Source: Streptomyces bikiniensis (GTDB lineage: Bacteria; Actinomycetota; Actinomycetes; Streptomycetales; Streptomycetaceae). Taken from it: 64,000 nt of DNA. The stretch lies in contig JNWL01000002.1 of NCBI GenBank assembly GCA_000716465.1, positions 1 through 64,000 of the forward strand. The letters are read 5' to 3'. Position numbers and translations under genes: made by a program. The notes under the pieces are model-generated. The model did not search any database, had not been told where the DNA came from, and saw nothing but the letters and a program-made list of their open reading frames with translations. Every line of letters begins with the position of its first letter. Position 1 is the stretch's first letter. Shown piece after piece: positions 37,620 to 47,181 of the stretch.

Positions 37620-37970
37620 ATGGCCGCCAGGAGCGAGCCCGCGACGACGACGGTCGACGGCCGGCCCATGGTCCTGCTCAGCGAGCGGGAATACGAGGCT
37701 CTGCTCTCGTCCCGTCGCCAGCTGGGCTCGCAGGCGGCCCGGTCGGCGAAGGTGCGCGAAGCGCTCCTCGACGTGGTCGAGCTTGCCGAATCTCTCGGAA
37801 CGGCCCTCGTCGACCAACGAAATCAGGCGGTCACCGGCGAGGGCAGAGCGGACGATGCCGGAGCGGACGGCGTGGTGGTCCTCCTTGGCGAGGCGCACCG
37901 GCGCCTCGACCGCGCCCGTCGCGCCGCCGGTGTGCGAAAGCCGGCGACGGATCCCGCCCGGGAGCAGTAG
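37620..37970 (+). CDS. Small protein of the local three-member family (paralogue B)
   Basis: 116 aa. The N-terminus TVDGRPMVLLSEREYEALLSSRRQLGSQAARSAKVREALL aligns with the proteins at 24289-24588 and 48677-49012. The rest is helical and charged and includes an inserted segment before EAHRRLDRARRAAG. VLLSEREYEALL looks like the N-terminal strand-helix of Phd-type antitoxins, but the match is short. GGAG lies five to eight bases before the ATG. It is 150 bases downstream of the intrinsic-factor-like gene on the same strand and could be in its riboswitch transcript. Function unknown. Confidence 0.78.
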   Translation: MAARSEPATTTVDGRPMVLLSEREYEALLSSRRQLGSQAARSAKVREALLDVVELAESLGTALVDQRNQAVTGEGRADDAGADGVVVLLGEAHRRLDRARRAAGVRKPATDPAREQ

Positions 37971-38007
37971 GGCGCGACGCCGGCCTCTCCCCGTCCGGCC
38001 GGGCCGG

Positions 38008-38814
38008 TCAGCCGGCGGTGTCGTCGGAGCTGGGCCGGAGCAGGTAGGTGTCCATGATCCAGCCGTGCTCCGCCCTGGCCGCGGCCCGCGTCCGGCTGAT
38101 GTCGTCGGCGACCTCGTCGAGCGGGCCGGAGATCAGGATCTCGTCCGGAGTGCCGAGGTAGGCGCCCCAGTAGATCCACGTACCACCTCCGGCGAACTGT
38201 CGGAACGACTCGTGGGCGTCCAGCATGACGACGATGTCTCCGTCGTCGTTGCCCACCGTCTCGGCCAGCCGTCGTCCGGGAGTGATGTGGATCGGGCGGC
38301 CCACCCGGTTGAGGCCGACGCGGTGGCGCGCCGCCAGCGTGGACACGCTGCTGACGCCCGGGACGACGTCGTACGTGAACGTCACGTTCCCGCGGGCGGT
38401 GATCTCCTCCAGGACGGCCAGCGTGCTGTCGTACAGCGAAGGATCGCCCCACACCAGGAACGCTCCGCGTTGCCCGGGAGCGAGTTCCTCGCGGATCAGC
38501 CGCTCGCAGACGTCGGCACGCCGTCGCCGCCAGTCGTGGACGGCGTCGGTGTAGCCGCCCCGGGCGTCCTGTGCGCGGTCGCGCCACGGGTCCTCGGCCT
38601 CGACCACGCGATGCGGACGGGGAGCGTGTTCGGCGAGCATGGCCCGTCGGAGGCCGGTGAGGGACGACTTCTCCTCGCCCTTCTCCAGGACGAAGAAGAC
38701 GTCTGTCCCCCGCATGGCCTTCACCGCACCGAGCGTCAGCTGGTCGGGGTCCCCGGATCCGATCCCGATCACCGCTATGTGCCTCGTACCGTCCAACGCT
38801 GCTCTCCTCTTCAC
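38008..38814 (-). CDS. cobF: Precorrin-6A synthase (deacetylating) CobF
   Basis: 268 aa of the tetrapyrrole methylase fold: HIAVIGIGSGDPDQLTLGAVKAM at the start (SAM loop), AFLVWGDPSLYDST near 130, VVPGVSSVSTLAA near 160 and INITP-like HITPGRRLAET. The CobF type is recognised by EDPWRDR and the GTWIYWGAYLGTPDEILISG end. It performs the C-1 methylation with acetate loss in aerobic cobalamin synthesis. The GTG at 38814 has GGAGGGGG eight bases upstream. It is the only corrin-ring gene in the window, so the rest of the pathway is elsewhere or missing. Confidence 0.9.
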   Translation of the reverse strand: MKRRAALDGTRHIAVIGIGSGDPDQLTLGAVKAMRGTDVFFVLEKGEEKSSLTGLRRAMLAEHAPRPHRVVEAEDPWRDRAQDARGGYTDAVHDWRRRRADVCERLIREELAPGQRGAFLVWGDPSLYDSTLAVLEEITARGNVTFTYDVVPGVSSVSTLAARHRVGLNRVGRPIHITPGRRLAETVGNDDGDIVVMLDAHESFRQFAGGGTWIYWGAYLGTPDEILISGPLDEVADDISRTRAAARAEHGWIMDTYLLRPSSDDTAG

Positions 38815-38979
38815 GTCACCGACCCCCTCCGCGCCGCGGACCCACCCGGAACGAATCCGGTGAAGGGCGGACCGGGCAAGGTTACGGAACGGCCCGCGCC
38901 GGTCGCCCGGCGGGCGTGGTGGCAGGGAGGGAACACGGAGGGCGGGAAGCCTCCCCACTTCCCGCCCTCCGGGCGCACC

Positions 38980-39380
38980 CACCGGGCGGACGGCCCCCGT
39001 CCGCTGTGGAACGTGGACGAGGCCTTCGCCTCACCCGGCCGCATCCACGTCCAGGTCGCCGCGATGCCCGACGGACAGCGCCACCTGTGGACGGCCCGCG
39101 CCGTCACCCGCCACCGGGGCGGTTGGGGCGAGCCCGGCAAGACCTTCGCGATCGGCCTCGGCTGCGAGATCCGCCACGCCCACCGGCTCGTGTACTCGGA
39201 CGGACTGGACCTCGGCAACGCGGCCGCCGCCACCCCGATCGGCATGGGCTGCCGCGTGTGCGAGCGCCTCGACTGCCCCCAGCGCGCCGCCCCGCCCCTC
39301 GGACGCCCGCTCGGAATCGACCAGAACGCCAGCACCTTCGTCCCGTACCCCGTGGCCGAACCTTCGGCCCGAGGCCTGGA
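38980..39380 (+). pseudogene. Orphan C-terminal domain of a PrpR/ScfR-type regulator
   Basis: The plus-strand frame reads GPRPLWNVDEAFASPGRIHV, FAIGLGCEIRHAHRLVYSDG, TPIGMGCRVCERLDCPQRAA and FVPYPVAEPSA. It matches almost position by position the last roughly 125 residues of the intact regulator at 51949-53379, including the Cys-x-x-Cys-x4-Cys set. There is no HTH or middle domain upstream and no ribosome site; the frame runs on to a stop at 39498 inside the opposite btuF-like gene. Best read as a decayed gene end. A small standalone Fe-S or zinc protein starting at an internal GTG is possible but less likely. Confidence 0.75.
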
Positions 39381-40295
39381 TCAGGGCAGCAGGAAGGCCT
39401 CGGCCACCGACACGGGGTCTCCCGCCGTGACCCCGTGGAGGACGTGCGCCAGCACCTCCGCGCCGCGCACCACCCGGGGGCCCGGCCGGTTGAAGTAGGC
39501 GGGCCCGTCCAGCACCCACACCGCGCCGGACCGTACCGCGGGCAGATCGTCCCAGCCGGGGAGGGAGGTCAGCAGCTCGCGCTCGCGCACGGTCCGTTCG
39601 GGCGGGAAGCCGCACGGCAGGACCAGGAGGACGTCGGGGCGGGCGGCCCGGACGTCCTCCCACGTCATCGGCTTCGTGTGCTCACCGGGGGCGGCGAGGA
39701 GCGGTTCGCCGCCGGCGCAGGTGATCTGTTCGGGCACCCAGTGCCCCGCGGGCCACAGCGGATCGAGCCACTCGACGGCCACCACCCGGGGCCGGACCCG
39801 GCCCGCCGTGAGTCGGCGTACCGCGGTCAGCCGATCGCGCAGCTCCTCGCGGCGGCGCTCGGCCCGCTCCCGTACGCCCAGCAGCTCACCGACCGTGACC
39901 AGACAGTCCAGGACGTCGTCCAGGGTGCGGGGCTCAAGACTGAGGACGCGAGGGCCGCCGTCGAGGACGCGTACCGCTCGTGAGACGGCCTCGTACGACA
40001 CCGCGCAGACGTCGCACAGGTCCTGGGTGAGCACGACATCGGGCGCGAGAGCGGCAAGCGCCTCAGCGTCGAGGGCGTAGAGCGAGGACCCGCCATGCGC
40101 GGCCCCGCCGACCGCGGACGAGATCTCCCGACTGCTCAGCGCGTCCGACGAGAACGCGGCGGACGTGACCACCGGCACGCCGGCCACATCCCGCGGCGGC
40201 CAGTCGCACTCGTGGGTCCTGCCCACCAGGTCGGCTGCCAGTCCGAGCTGGGCCACGATGTCGGTCGCCGCGGGCAGCAAGGAGACGATGCGCAT
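39381..40295 (-). CDS. BtuF-like cobalamin-binding (helical backbone metal receptor) protein without signal peptide
   Basis: 304 aa. Begins [33 protein letters not shown], the N-terminal lobe of BtuF/FhuD-type receptors, with the long connecting helix [26 protein letters not shown] and a C-terminal lobe ending [15 protein letters not shown]. Periplasmic-binding relatives carry a signal peptide or lipobox; this one has neither, so it is probably cytoplasmic. It may handle corrinoid intracellularly or have another ligand. Start at 40295. Downstream is the PrpR-like fragment and cobF; upstream, facing away, is a cobalamin riboswitch. Confidence 0.83.
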   Translation of the reverse strand: MRIVSLLPAATDIVAQLGLAADLVGRTHECDWPPRDVAGVPVVTSAAFSSDALSSREISSAVGGAAHGGSSLYALDAEALAALAPDVVLTQDLCDVCAVSYEAVSRAVRVLDGGPRVLSLEPRTLDDVLDCLVTVGELLGVRERAERRREELRDRLTAVRRLTAGRVRPRVVAVEWLDPLWPAGHWVPEQITCAGGEPLLAAPGEHTKPMTWEDVRAARPDVLLVLPCGFPPERTVRERELLTSLPGWDDLPAVRSGAVWVLDGPAYFNRPGPRVVRGAEVLAHVLHGVTAGDPVSVAEAFLLP

Positions 40296-40382
40296 GGTCC
40301 GAGCCTATAGGCGGTGTGCCGGGCATCGGCCGTCGACTGTCCCGATGCCGCCGCCGCGCCGTGGGCGGGGGTGGACTTACTA

Positions 40383-40563
40383 GGACGTCCAACTATATGT
40401 TCGTGGCAAGCCCGCGGTGCAGGGAAGCCGGTGTGAATCCGGCGCGGTCCCGCCACTGTGACCGGGGAGTGCGTCCTTCCAGCAGGACAGGCCACTGACG
40501 GAAACCATCCGTCGGGAAGGCCGGAGGGCGTGCGCTGATCCGGGAGTCAGGATACCGGCCGTG
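40383..40563 (+). promoter_or_regulatory. Cobalamin riboswitch facing the valine-catabolism operon, with an upstream palindrome
   Basis: The plus strand has GGAAGCCGGTGTGAATCCGG, CGCGGTCCCGCCACTGTGAC and the terminal GGAGTCAGGATACCGGCC, a textbook full-length cobalamin riboswitch (core about 40405-40563). Just 5' is the palindrome GGACGTCC (40383-40390) next to TATATG, a possible operator and -10 box. The first long gene downstream is mmsA at 40808; a 25-codon open frame lies between. Confidence 0.92.
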
Positions 40564-40602
40564 GGGTGTTCCGTGTTGTCCACGAGGATGGAGCAGACAC
40601 GC

Positions 40603-40680
40603 ATGGCACCGGTACGTGACCACGACCCTGGTGATCCGGCGGAGTACCCGAACCCCGAGGCCCTGTCCCCGCGTTCGTGA
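40603..40680 (+). CDS. Short open frame directly downstream of the riboswitch
   Basis: A 25-residue frame, MAPVRDHDPGDPAEYPNPEA and five more residues. GGAG at about 40590-40593 is well placed for the ATG at 40603; another in-frame ATG is at 40588. It could be a leader peptide, the 5' stump of a deleted riboswitch-controlled gene, or chance. The remaining 127 bases to mmsA show no further gene. Confidence 0.3.
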   Translation: MAPVRDHDPGDPAEYPNPEALSPRS

Positions 40681-40807
40681 CTCGACGAGGGCTCCCCCGC
40701 CCTCCCCTGTCTCGCGGAAGGCCCGCGTACGCGCACCCCGATCGGTGCCGTTCTCGCGGCCCTCTCCGCGCCCTCCTCGGATCCGTACCTGACGAGAGCA
40801 GGCTTCG

Positions 40808-42307
40808 ATGGTCCGCGAACTCACCCATTTCATCGGCGGCAAGCACACCGCCGGCACGTCCGGTCTCTTCGCCGACGTGTACGACCCCAACACCGGCACC
40901 GTCCAGGCCAGGGTGCCCCTGGCCGGGCGTGCCGACACAGAGACGGCGATCGCCGACGCCGAGCAGGCACAGCAGGAGTGGGGCCGGTGGAATCCGCAGC
41001 GACGCGCCCGCGTCCTGCTGCGCTTCCTGCAACTCGTCGAGGGAGAGCGGGACTCGCTGGCTCGGCTGCTGTCCGCCGAGCACGGAAAGACCGTCGCCGA
41101 CGCCCACGGCGACCTCCAACGAGGCCTTGAGGTCGTGGAGTTCGCCGCCGGTATCCCGCACCTGCTCAAGGGCGAGTTCACCGACAACGCGGGCACGGGA
41201 ATCGACGTCCACTCGCTGCGCTCACCGCTCGGCGTGGTCGCGGGCATCACCCCGTTCAACTTCCCGGCCATGATCCCCCTGTGGAAGGCGGCCCCCGCCC
41301 TGGCCTGCGGCAACGCCTTCATCCTGAAGCCGTCCGAGCGTGACCCCTCGGTACCCCTGCGGCTCGCCGAGCTGTTCCTGGAGGCGGGTCTGCCGCCCGG
41401 TGTGCTGAACGTGGTCAACGGTGGCAAGGAGGCCGTCGACACGCTCCTCGAAGACCCCCGGGTCCAGGCCCTCGGCTTCGTCGGCTCCACCCCGATCGCC
41501 GCGCACATCTACGCCACCGCCGCCGCCCACGGCAAGCGCGCCCAGTGCTTCGGCGGCGCCAAGAACCACATGATCGTGATGCCCGACGCGGACCTCGACC
41601 AAGCCGCCGAGGCACTGATCGGAGCCGGCTACGGCTCCGCCGGCGAGCGCTGCATGGCCATCTCCGTCGCCGTCCCCGTCGGCGAGGAGACGGCCGACGC
41701 GCTGGTGGCGAAGCTGAAGGAGCGCATCGCCTCCCTGCGCATCGGCACCTCCGACGACCCGGACGCCGACTTCGGACCCCTGGTCAGCCGGGACGCCCTG
41801 GACCGGGTCAACCGCTACGTCGGCATCGGCGTCGACGAGGGAGCGGAACTCGTCGTCGACGGAAGGGGGTTCACCCTCCCCGGACACGAGAACGGCTTCT
41901 TCGCAGGCGCGTCGCTCTTCGACCGCGTCACGCCGTCCATGCGGATCTACCAGGAGGAGATCTTCGGCCCGGTGCTGTGCGTGGCGCGGGCCGCCGACTA
42001 CGAGGAGGCCCTGCGGCTGCCCAGCGAGCACCCGTACGGCAACGGCGTGGCCATCTTCACCCGCGACGGCGACACCGCCCGCGACTTCACCCGACGTGTC
42101 AACACCGGCATGGTCGGCGTCAACGTCCCCATTCCGGTCCCCGTCGCGTACCACACCTTCGGCGGCTGGAAGCGCTCCGGCTTCGGGGACCTCAACCAGC
42201 ACGGCCCCGACGCGATCCGCTTCTACACCCGCACCAAGACCGTGACCTCCCGCTGGCCCTCCGGGGTCAAGGAGGGCGCGAGCTTCACCATGCCGACGAT
42301 GGGATGA
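40808..42307 (+). CDS. mmsA: Methylmalonate-semialdehyde dehydrogenase (CoA-acylating)
   Basis: 499 aa, aldehyde dehydrogenase superfamily. Features: GITPFNFPAMIPLWKAAPAL (NAD site), LGFVGSTPIAAHIY, catalytic Cys in GSAGERCMAIS near residue 284, and EEIFGPVLCV near 385. CoA-acylating family members have this GERCMA context. It converts methylmalonate semialdehyde to propionyl-CoA at the end of valine degradation. Its stop overlaps the next start by four bases. The propionyl-CoA it makes would go either to B12-dependent methylmalonyl-CoA mutase or to the prp genes 13 kb downstream. Confidence 0.93.
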   Translation: MVRELTHFIGGKHTAGTSGLFADVYDPNTGTVQARVPLAGRADTETAIADAEQAQQEWGRWNPQRRARVLLRFLQLVEGERDSLARLLSAEHGKTVADAHGDLQRGLEVVEFAAGIPHLLKGEFTDNAGTGIDVHSLRSPLGVVAGITPFNFPAMIPLWKAAPALACGNAFILKPSERDPSVPLRLAELFLEAGLPPGVLNVVNGGKEAVDTLLEDPRVQALGFVGSTPIAAHIYATAAAHGKRAQCFGGAKNHMIVMPDADLDQAAEALIGAGYGSAGERCMAISVAVPVGEETADALVAKLKERIASLRIGTSDDPDADFGPLVSRDALDRVNRYVGIGVDEGAELVVDGRGFTLPGHENGFFAGASLFDRVTPSMRIYQEEIFGPVLCVARAADYEEALRLPSEHPYGNGVAIFTRDGDTARDFTRRVNTGMVGVNVPIPVPVAYHTFGGWKRSGFGDLNQHGPDAIRFYTRTKTVTSRWPSGVKEGASFTMPTMG

Positions 42308-43455
42308 GCGCCGTGACCACCCTCACCGAGGACCAACTGGCCCTCGCCGAAGTCACCCTCGACTTCGCGCAGGAACAGCTCGCCCCGTACGCCGTGGCCT
42401 GGGACCAGGACAAGCACTTCCCCGTCGACGTCATCCGCAGGGCCGCCGCGCTCGGCCTCGGCGGCGTCTACGTACGCGAGGAGCACGGCGGCTCCGGACT
42501 CACCCGGGCCGACGGCGTCCTCGTCTTCGAGACCCTGGCGACCGGCTGCCCCTCCATCGCCGGCTACCTCTCCATCCACAACATGGTCGCCTGGATGATC
42601 GACCGGTACGGAAGCCCCGCCCAGCGCGCCCGGTGGCTTCCCGGCCTCTGCTCCGCCGAGACCCTGGGCAGCTACTGCCTCACCGAACCCGGCGCGGGTT
42701 CGGACGCCGCCGCCCTCCGGACCCGCGCCGAGAGAGACGGCGAGCACTACGTCCTGACCGGAGTGAAGCAGTTCATCTCCGGGGCGGGCTCCTCCGACGT
42801 GTACATCGTCCTGGCCCGCACGGGAGGCGACGGCCCGCGTGGGATCTCCGCCTTCGTCGTCGAGCGCGGCGACCCGGGCCTGTCCTTCGGTGCCAACGAA
42901 CGCAAGATGGGCTGGAACGCCCAGCCCACCCGGCAGGTCGTCCTCGACGGCGTGCGGATCCCCGCCGACCGGCGCCTCGGCGCCGAGGGCGACGGCTTCC
43001 GCATCGCCATGCACGGACTCAACGGCGGCCGCCTCGGCATCGCCGCCTGCTCCCTCGGCGGCGCCCAGAGCGCCCTCGACCGCAGCCTCGCCCACCTCGC
43101 CGACCGCGAGGCCTTCGGCACACGACTGCTCGACGCCCAGGCCCTGCAGTTCCGCCTCGCCGACATGGCCACCGAACTCACCGCCGCCCGCGCCCTGGTA
43201 CGACAGGCCGCCGACGCCCTCGACCGCGGGGACCCGGGTGCGGTGCAGCTCTGTGCCATGGCCAAGCGGTTCGCCACCGACACGGGGTTCTCGGTCGCCG
43301 ACCGGGCGCTCCAGCTGCACGGCGGCTACGGCTACCTGAGCGAGTACGGCATCGAGAAGATCGTCCGGGACCTGCGGGTCCACCGGATCCTGGAAGGGAC
43401 CAACGAGATCATGAACGTCATCGTCGCCCGCGGCCTGACGGAGAGCCTCCGATGA
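42304..43455 (+). CDS. Acyl-CoA dehydrogenase, probable isobutyryl-CoA dehydrogenase
   Basis: 383 aa. Acyl-CoA dehydrogenase signatures: SYCLTEPGAGSDAAALRT near 120, FISGAGSSDVYIV, and the C-terminal QLHGGYGYLSEYGIEKIVRDLRVHRILEGTNEIM carrying the catalytic Glu of LEGTNE. The FAD enzyme would oxidise isobutyryl-CoA to methacrylyl-CoA; this specificity is inferred from the operon. ATG overlaps the mmsA stop (ATGA). Confidence 0.9.
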   Translation: MSAVTTLTEDQLALAEVTLDFAQEQLAPYAVAWDQDKHFPVDVIRRAAALGLGGVYVREEHGGSGLTRADGVLVFETLATGCPSIAGYLSIHNMVAWMIDRYGSPAQRARWLPGLCSAETLGSYCLTEPGAGSDAAALRTRAERDGEHYVLTGVKQFISGAGSSDVYIVLARTGGDGPRGISAFVVERGDPGLSFGANERKMGWNAQPTRQVVLDGVRIPADRRLGAEGDGFRIAMHGLNGGRLGIAACSLGGAQSALDRSLAHLADREAFGTRLLDAQALQFRLADMATELTAARALVRQAADALDRGDPGAVQLCAMAKRFATDTGFSVADRALQLHGGYGYLSEYGIEKIVRDLRVHRILEGTNEIMNVIVARGLTESLR

Positions 43456-44519
43456 CCGAGGACGTACTCGTCCGCGCCGAGGGCCGGACGGGCCGCCTGA
43501 TCCTCAACCGGCCCCGGGCACTGAACGCGCTCACCCACCCCATGGTGCTGCGCATCGAGGAGGCGCTCACCGCCTGGCGGGACGATCCCGCCGTCGAAGC
43601 GGTGGTGATCTCCGGCGCGGGGGAGCGGGGACTGTGCGCGGGCGGTGACATCCGGGCCATCCACGAGGACGCGCGGGCCGGCGGCACGGCCTCGGCGGAC
43701 TTCTGGCGGGACGAGTACCGGCTCAACGCCCTCATCGCCCGCTACCCCAAGCCGTACGTCGCCCTCATGGACGGCATCGTCATGGGCGGCGGCGTCGGGG
43801 TCTCCGCCCACGGCACCGTGCGGATCGTCACCGAACGCTCGCGCGTCGCCATGCCCGAGACCGGCATCGGCTTCGTCCCCGACGTCGGCGGCACCTACCT
43901 CCTCGCGCTGGCACCCGGCGAGCTGGGCACCCACCTCGCCCTGACGGGGGCGCCCGTCGGCGCCGCCGACGCCCTGCTGTGCGGGCTCGCCGACCACTTC
44001 GTACCGTCCGAACGGCTCGACCGGCTGGTGGAGGACCTCTCGCGGACCTCCGTGCACGACGCCCTGGCCGCGCACGTCGGCCAGGCACCTCCCGGTGAAC
44101 TCGCGGCTCGCCGGGAGTGGATCGACCACTGCTACGCCGCCGACACCGTCGAGGAGATCGTCGACCGGCTCGTCGGAAGTGGTGTACCGGCCGCCAAGGA
44201 GGCTGCCACCACCCTGAACTCCAAGTCGCCGACCGCGCTCAAGGTGACGCTGACCTCGCTGCGCCGCGCCCGCGCGCTCGGACCACTGGAGCGGGTCCTG
44301 GAGCAGGAGTACCGCGTCTCCTGCACGGCGCTGACCTCGCCCGACCTGGTCGAGGGAATCCGGGCCCAGGTCATCGACAAGGACCGCGACCCCCGCTGGT
44401 CCCCCGACCGGCTGGCGGGCGTCACCGACGAGGACGTGGCCCGCTACTTCACCCCGCTCGGAGCCGACCGCGAGCTGCGGCTCACGTCCCCCGACACGCT
44501 TCAGGAGGTGCCCTGGTGA
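43452..44519 (+). CDS. 3-hydroxyisobutyryl-CoA hydrolase
   Basis: 355 aa, crotonase superfamily. The oxyanion-hole segments are [15 protein letters not shown] near 58-72 and [16 protein letters not shown] near 100; [19 protein letters not shown] near 135 has the HIBCH-type residues. The long C-terminal half ([27 protein letters not shown]) distinguishes hydrolases from simple enoyl-CoA hydratases. It releases 3-hydroxyisobutyrate from its CoA ester. Starts overlapping the upstream stop by four bases and ends overlapping mmsB. Confidence 0.9.
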   Translation: MTEDVLVRAEGRTGRLILNRPRALNALTHPMVLRIEEALTAWRDDPAVEAVVISGAGERGLCAGGDIRAIHEDARAGGTASADFWRDEYRLNALIARYPKPYVALMDGIVMGGGVGVSAHGTVRIVTERSRVAMPETGIGFVPDVGGTYLLALAPGELGTHLALTGAPVGAADALLCGLADHFVPSERLDRLVEDLSRTSVHDALAAHVGQAPPGELAARREWIDHCYAADTVEEIVDRLVGSGVPAAKEAATTLNSKSPTALKVTLTSLRRARALGPLERVLEQEYRVSCTALTSPDLVEGIRAQVIDKDRDPRWSPDRLAGVTDEDVARYFTPLGADRELRLTSPDTLQEVPW

Positions 44520-45436
44520 CCACCGTCATCGGCTTCATCGGCCTCGGCCACATGGGCGGCCCCATGGCCGCCAACCTCGCCGCCGCCGGCCACCGCGTCC
44601 TCGGGTTCGATCTCGTCCCCGAGGCCCTGGAGACCGCCGCATCGGCGGGAGTGGAGACGGTCGGCTCGGCCCGGGAGGCGGCCGCCGCAGCGGACGTCGT
44701 GATCACGATGCTGCCGGCGGGCCGCCATGTCCTCGCCCTCTACCAGGACGAGGGACTGCTCGCGGCGGCCCGACCCGGAACCCTCTTCGTCGACTGCTCC
44801 ACGATCGACGTCGCCGACGCGCGCGCCGCCCACGACGCCGCCGTGGCCGCCGGACACCGCGCCCTGGACGCCCCCGTGTCGGGCGGCGTCGTCGGAGCCG
44901 AGGCCGCCACCCTCACCTTCATGGCGGGAGGAGGGGAGGCGGAGTTCCACGAGGCCGAACCACTCCTCGCGGCCATGGGGAAGAGGGCCGTGCACTGCGG
45001 CGGCGCGGGCGCCGGACAGGCCGCGAAGATCTGCAACAACATGATCCTCGGCATCTCGATGATCGCGGTGAGCGAGGCCTTCGTCCTCGGCGAGACCCTC
45101 GGCCTCTCCCACCAGGCGCTCTACGACGTCGCCTCCACCGCCTCCGGCCAGTGCTGGGCCCTCACGACCAACTGCCCCGTCCCCGGCCCCGTACCGACCA
45201 GCCCCGCCAACCGCGACTACCGCCCCGGCTTCGCAGCCCCGCTCATGGCCAAGGACCTCGGACTCGCTGCCAACGCCCTGCGCGCGGGCGGCATCGACGC
45301 GGGGCTCGGCCTGCGGGCCGCCGAGATGTACGCCGCGTTCGCCGAGACGTCGGGAGCGGCCCAGGACTTCTCCGGGATCGTCCACGTCCTGCGCGACACC
45401 GCAACCGAAGCACCGAAGGGAACGACCCCCGCATGA
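44516..45436 (+). CDS. mmsB: 3-hydroxyisobutyrate dehydrogenase
   Basis: 306 aa, beta-hydroxyacid dehydrogenase family. NAD-binding [21 protein letters not shown] at the N-terminus, substrate loop [22 protein letters not shown] near 115-136, and catalytic Lys in [15 protein letters not shown] near 165. It oxidises 3-hydroxyisobutyrate to methylmalonate semialdehyde, the substrate of mmsA in the same operon. GTG start within a GTGA overlap. Confidence 0.93.
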   Translation: MTTVIGFIGLGHMGGPMAANLAAAGHRVLGFDLVPEALETAASAGVETVGSAREAAAAADVVITMLPAGRHVLALYQDEGLLAAARPGTLFVDCSTIDVADARAAHDAAVAAGHRALDAPVSGGVVGAEAATLTFMAGGGEAEFHEAEPLLAAMGKRAVHCGGAGAGQAAKICNNMILGISMIAVSEAFVLGETLGLSHQALYDVASTASGQCWALTTNCPVPGPVPTSPANRDYRPGFAAPLMAKDLGLAANALRAGGIDAGLGLRAAEMYAAFAETSGAAQDFSGIVHVLRDTATEAPKGTTPA

Positions 45437-46218
45437 CCGCCACCGACTACGAGACGATCACCGTCGAGCGTACGGGCGACCGCACCGCGCTGCTCACCCT
45501 CAACCGGCCCAAGGCGCTCAACGCCCTCAACCTGCAGGTCATGGAGGAGGTCGTGGCCGCCACCGAGGCCCTCGACCGCGACCCGGACATCGGCTGCGTC
45601 GTGATCACCGGCTCCCCGAAGGCCTTCGCCGCCGGCGCGGACATCAAGGAGATGCAGCCCCAGGGGTACATGGACATGTACCTCACCGACTGGTTCACCG
45701 CCTGGGACCGGCTCGGGAACCTGCGCACCCCCACGATCGCGGCCGTCTCGGGCTACGCGCTGGGCGGCGGCTGCGAGCTGGCCATGCTCTGCGACATCCT
45801 GCTGGCCTCCGACACCGCCGTCTTCGGCCAGCCCGAGATCAAGCTCGGCGTCATCCCCGGCATCGGCGGCTCCCAGCGCCTCACCCGTGCCGTCGGCAAG
45901 GCCAAGGCCATGGAGCTGTGCCTGACGGGCCGGACCATGGACGCCGCCGAGGCCGAGCGGGCGGGCCTGGTCTCCCGGATCGTCCCGGCCGAGGACCTCC
46001 TCTCCGAGGCCCTCGCGGTCGCCGCGACCGTGGCGGGGATGTCGAAGCCGGTCGCGATGATGGCCAAGGAGGCCGTGAACCGCGCCTTCGAGACCACCCT
46101 CGCGGAAGGCGTCCGCTTCGAACGGCGCCTGTTCCACGCGGTGTTCGCGACGGCCGACCAGAAGGAGGGCATGTCGGCCTTCGTCGACAAGCGGGCCCCG
46201 GACTTCAGCCACCGCTGA
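45433..46218 (+). CDS. Enoyl-CoA hydratase
   Basis: 261 aa, crotonase family of normal length. Oxyanion-hole segments [12 protein letters not shown] near 63 and [16 protein letters not shown] near 103; catalytic glutamates in GGGCELA and [19 protein letters not shown]. In this operon it most likely hydrates methacrylyl-CoA to 3-hydroxyisobutyryl-CoA, closing the five-step route from isobutyryl-CoA to propionyl-CoA. The last gene of the operon, it overlaps mmsB by four bases and is followed by convergent hairpins. Confidence 0.9.
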   Translation: MTATDYETITVERTGDRTALLTLNRPKALNALNLQVMEEVVAATEALDRDPDIGCVVITGSPKAFAAGADIKEMQPQGYMDMYLTDWFTAWDRLGNLRTPTIAAVSGYALGGGCELAMLCDILLASDTAVFGQPEIKLGVIPGIGGSQRLTRAVGKAKAMELCLTGRTMDAAEAERAGLVSRIVPAEDLLSEALAVAATVAGMSKPVAMMAKEAVNRAFETTLAEGVRFERRLFHAVFATADQKEGMSAFVDKRAPDFSHR

Positions 46219-46230
46219 CCCGTCCCGGTC

Positions 46231-46283
46231 GCCTCCTCACGCCACGGAGAGGAGGCGGCCGCCGGCGGCGAGCGCGGCGGCCG
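46231..46283. terminator. Convergent terminator hairpins between the mms operon and folP
   Basis: Two inverted repeats: 8-bp arms at 46231-46238/46249-46256, and 9-bp arms CGGCCGCCG/CGGCGGCCG at 46256-46264/46275-46283. They fill the 66 bases between the two convergent stops. Confidence 0.6.
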
Positions 46284-46284
46284 G

Positions 46285-47181
46285 TCAGGAAGCGGACGCG
46301 ACAGCGTGCGCGACCCTGACCGCGTCCGCCGTGGCGCGCACGTCATGGACCCTGACGGCCCAGGCGCCCCGGTGGGCGACGATCGCGGAGAGGGCGGCCG
46401 TCGCGGCGTCCCGGTCATGGGCGTGGGGAGGTGTGCCGTCCGCGTCGGCCAGGATGTGGCCCAGGAACCTCTTGCGCGAGCCGGCGACCAGGACGGGGCG
46501 GCCCAGGGCACGCAACTCGGCCAGTCCGGCGACCAGACGGAGATCGTGCTCCGGTCGCTTGGCGAATCCCAGGCCCGGGTCCACGACCAGCCGCTCCCGG
46601 GGAACGCCCGCTGCCACCACGGCCTCCACCCGGGCGCCGAGTTCCGCGACGACCTCGCGCACCACGTCCCCGTACACCGCTCGTCGGTTCATGTCGTGGC
46701 TGAAACCCCGCCAGTGCATGACGACGAAGGGAACACCCCCGGCAGCGACGGCCGGGACCATGCCAGGGTCCGCCAGACCCCCGCTGACGTCGTTGACGAG
46801 GGCCGCCCCGGTGTCGATCGCGCGCGCCGCGACCGACGCGCGCATCGTGTCGACGGACACGAGCACCCCCTCGGCCGCGAGCGCGCGCACGACGGGCACG
46901 ACGCGCCGCAGCTCCTCCTCCTCGTCGACGCGGGAGGCGCCGGGCCGGGTCGACTCGCCGCCGACGTCGACCAGGTCGGCGCCCTCCGTGACGAGATCCA
47001 GACCGTGCTTCACCGCCGCTGTCGGGTCGAACCAGCGGCCGCCGTCGGAGAAGGAGTCCGGGGTTACGTTCACCACCCCCATGACGGCGCACCGGTCCCA
47101 GTGCGGCAACCCGGCGACGACGCGTCCGTCCCCGTCGCCGTCCGGCCGCGGTACCCCCGTGGGGGCCTGGACCGGGTTCAC
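46285..47181 (-). CDS. folP: Dihydropteroate synthase
   Basis: 298 aa. Complete set of DHPS motifs: MGVVNVTPDSFSDGG (pyrophosphate loop), DVGGESTRPGASRV, NDVSGGLADPG, DPGLGFAKRPEHD, AGSRKRFLGHI and the final HDVRATADA. It joins p-aminobenzoate to the pterin in folate synthesis. The GTG at 47181 follows GGAGGGA and overlaps the stop of the malate-synthase-like gene by four bases. It stands apart from any folK/folB cluster, so it may be a second copy. Folate supply next to metE, which uses methyl-tetrahydrofolate, is a suggestive pairing. Confidence 0.93.
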   Translation of the reverse strand: MNPVQAPTGVPRPDGDGDGRVVAGLPHWDRCAVMGVVNVTPDSFSDGGRWFDPTAAVKHGLDLVTEGADLVDVGGESTRPGASRVDEEEELRRVVPVVRALAAEGVLVSVDTMRASVAARAIDTGAALVNDVSGGLADPGMVPAVAAGGVPFVVMHWRGFSHDMNRRAVYGDVVREVVAELGARVEAVVAAGVPRERLVVDPGLGFAKRPEHDLRLVAGLAELRALGRPVLVAGSRKRFLGHILADADGTPPHAHDRDAATAALSAIVAHRGAWAVRVHDVRATADAVRVAHAVASAS

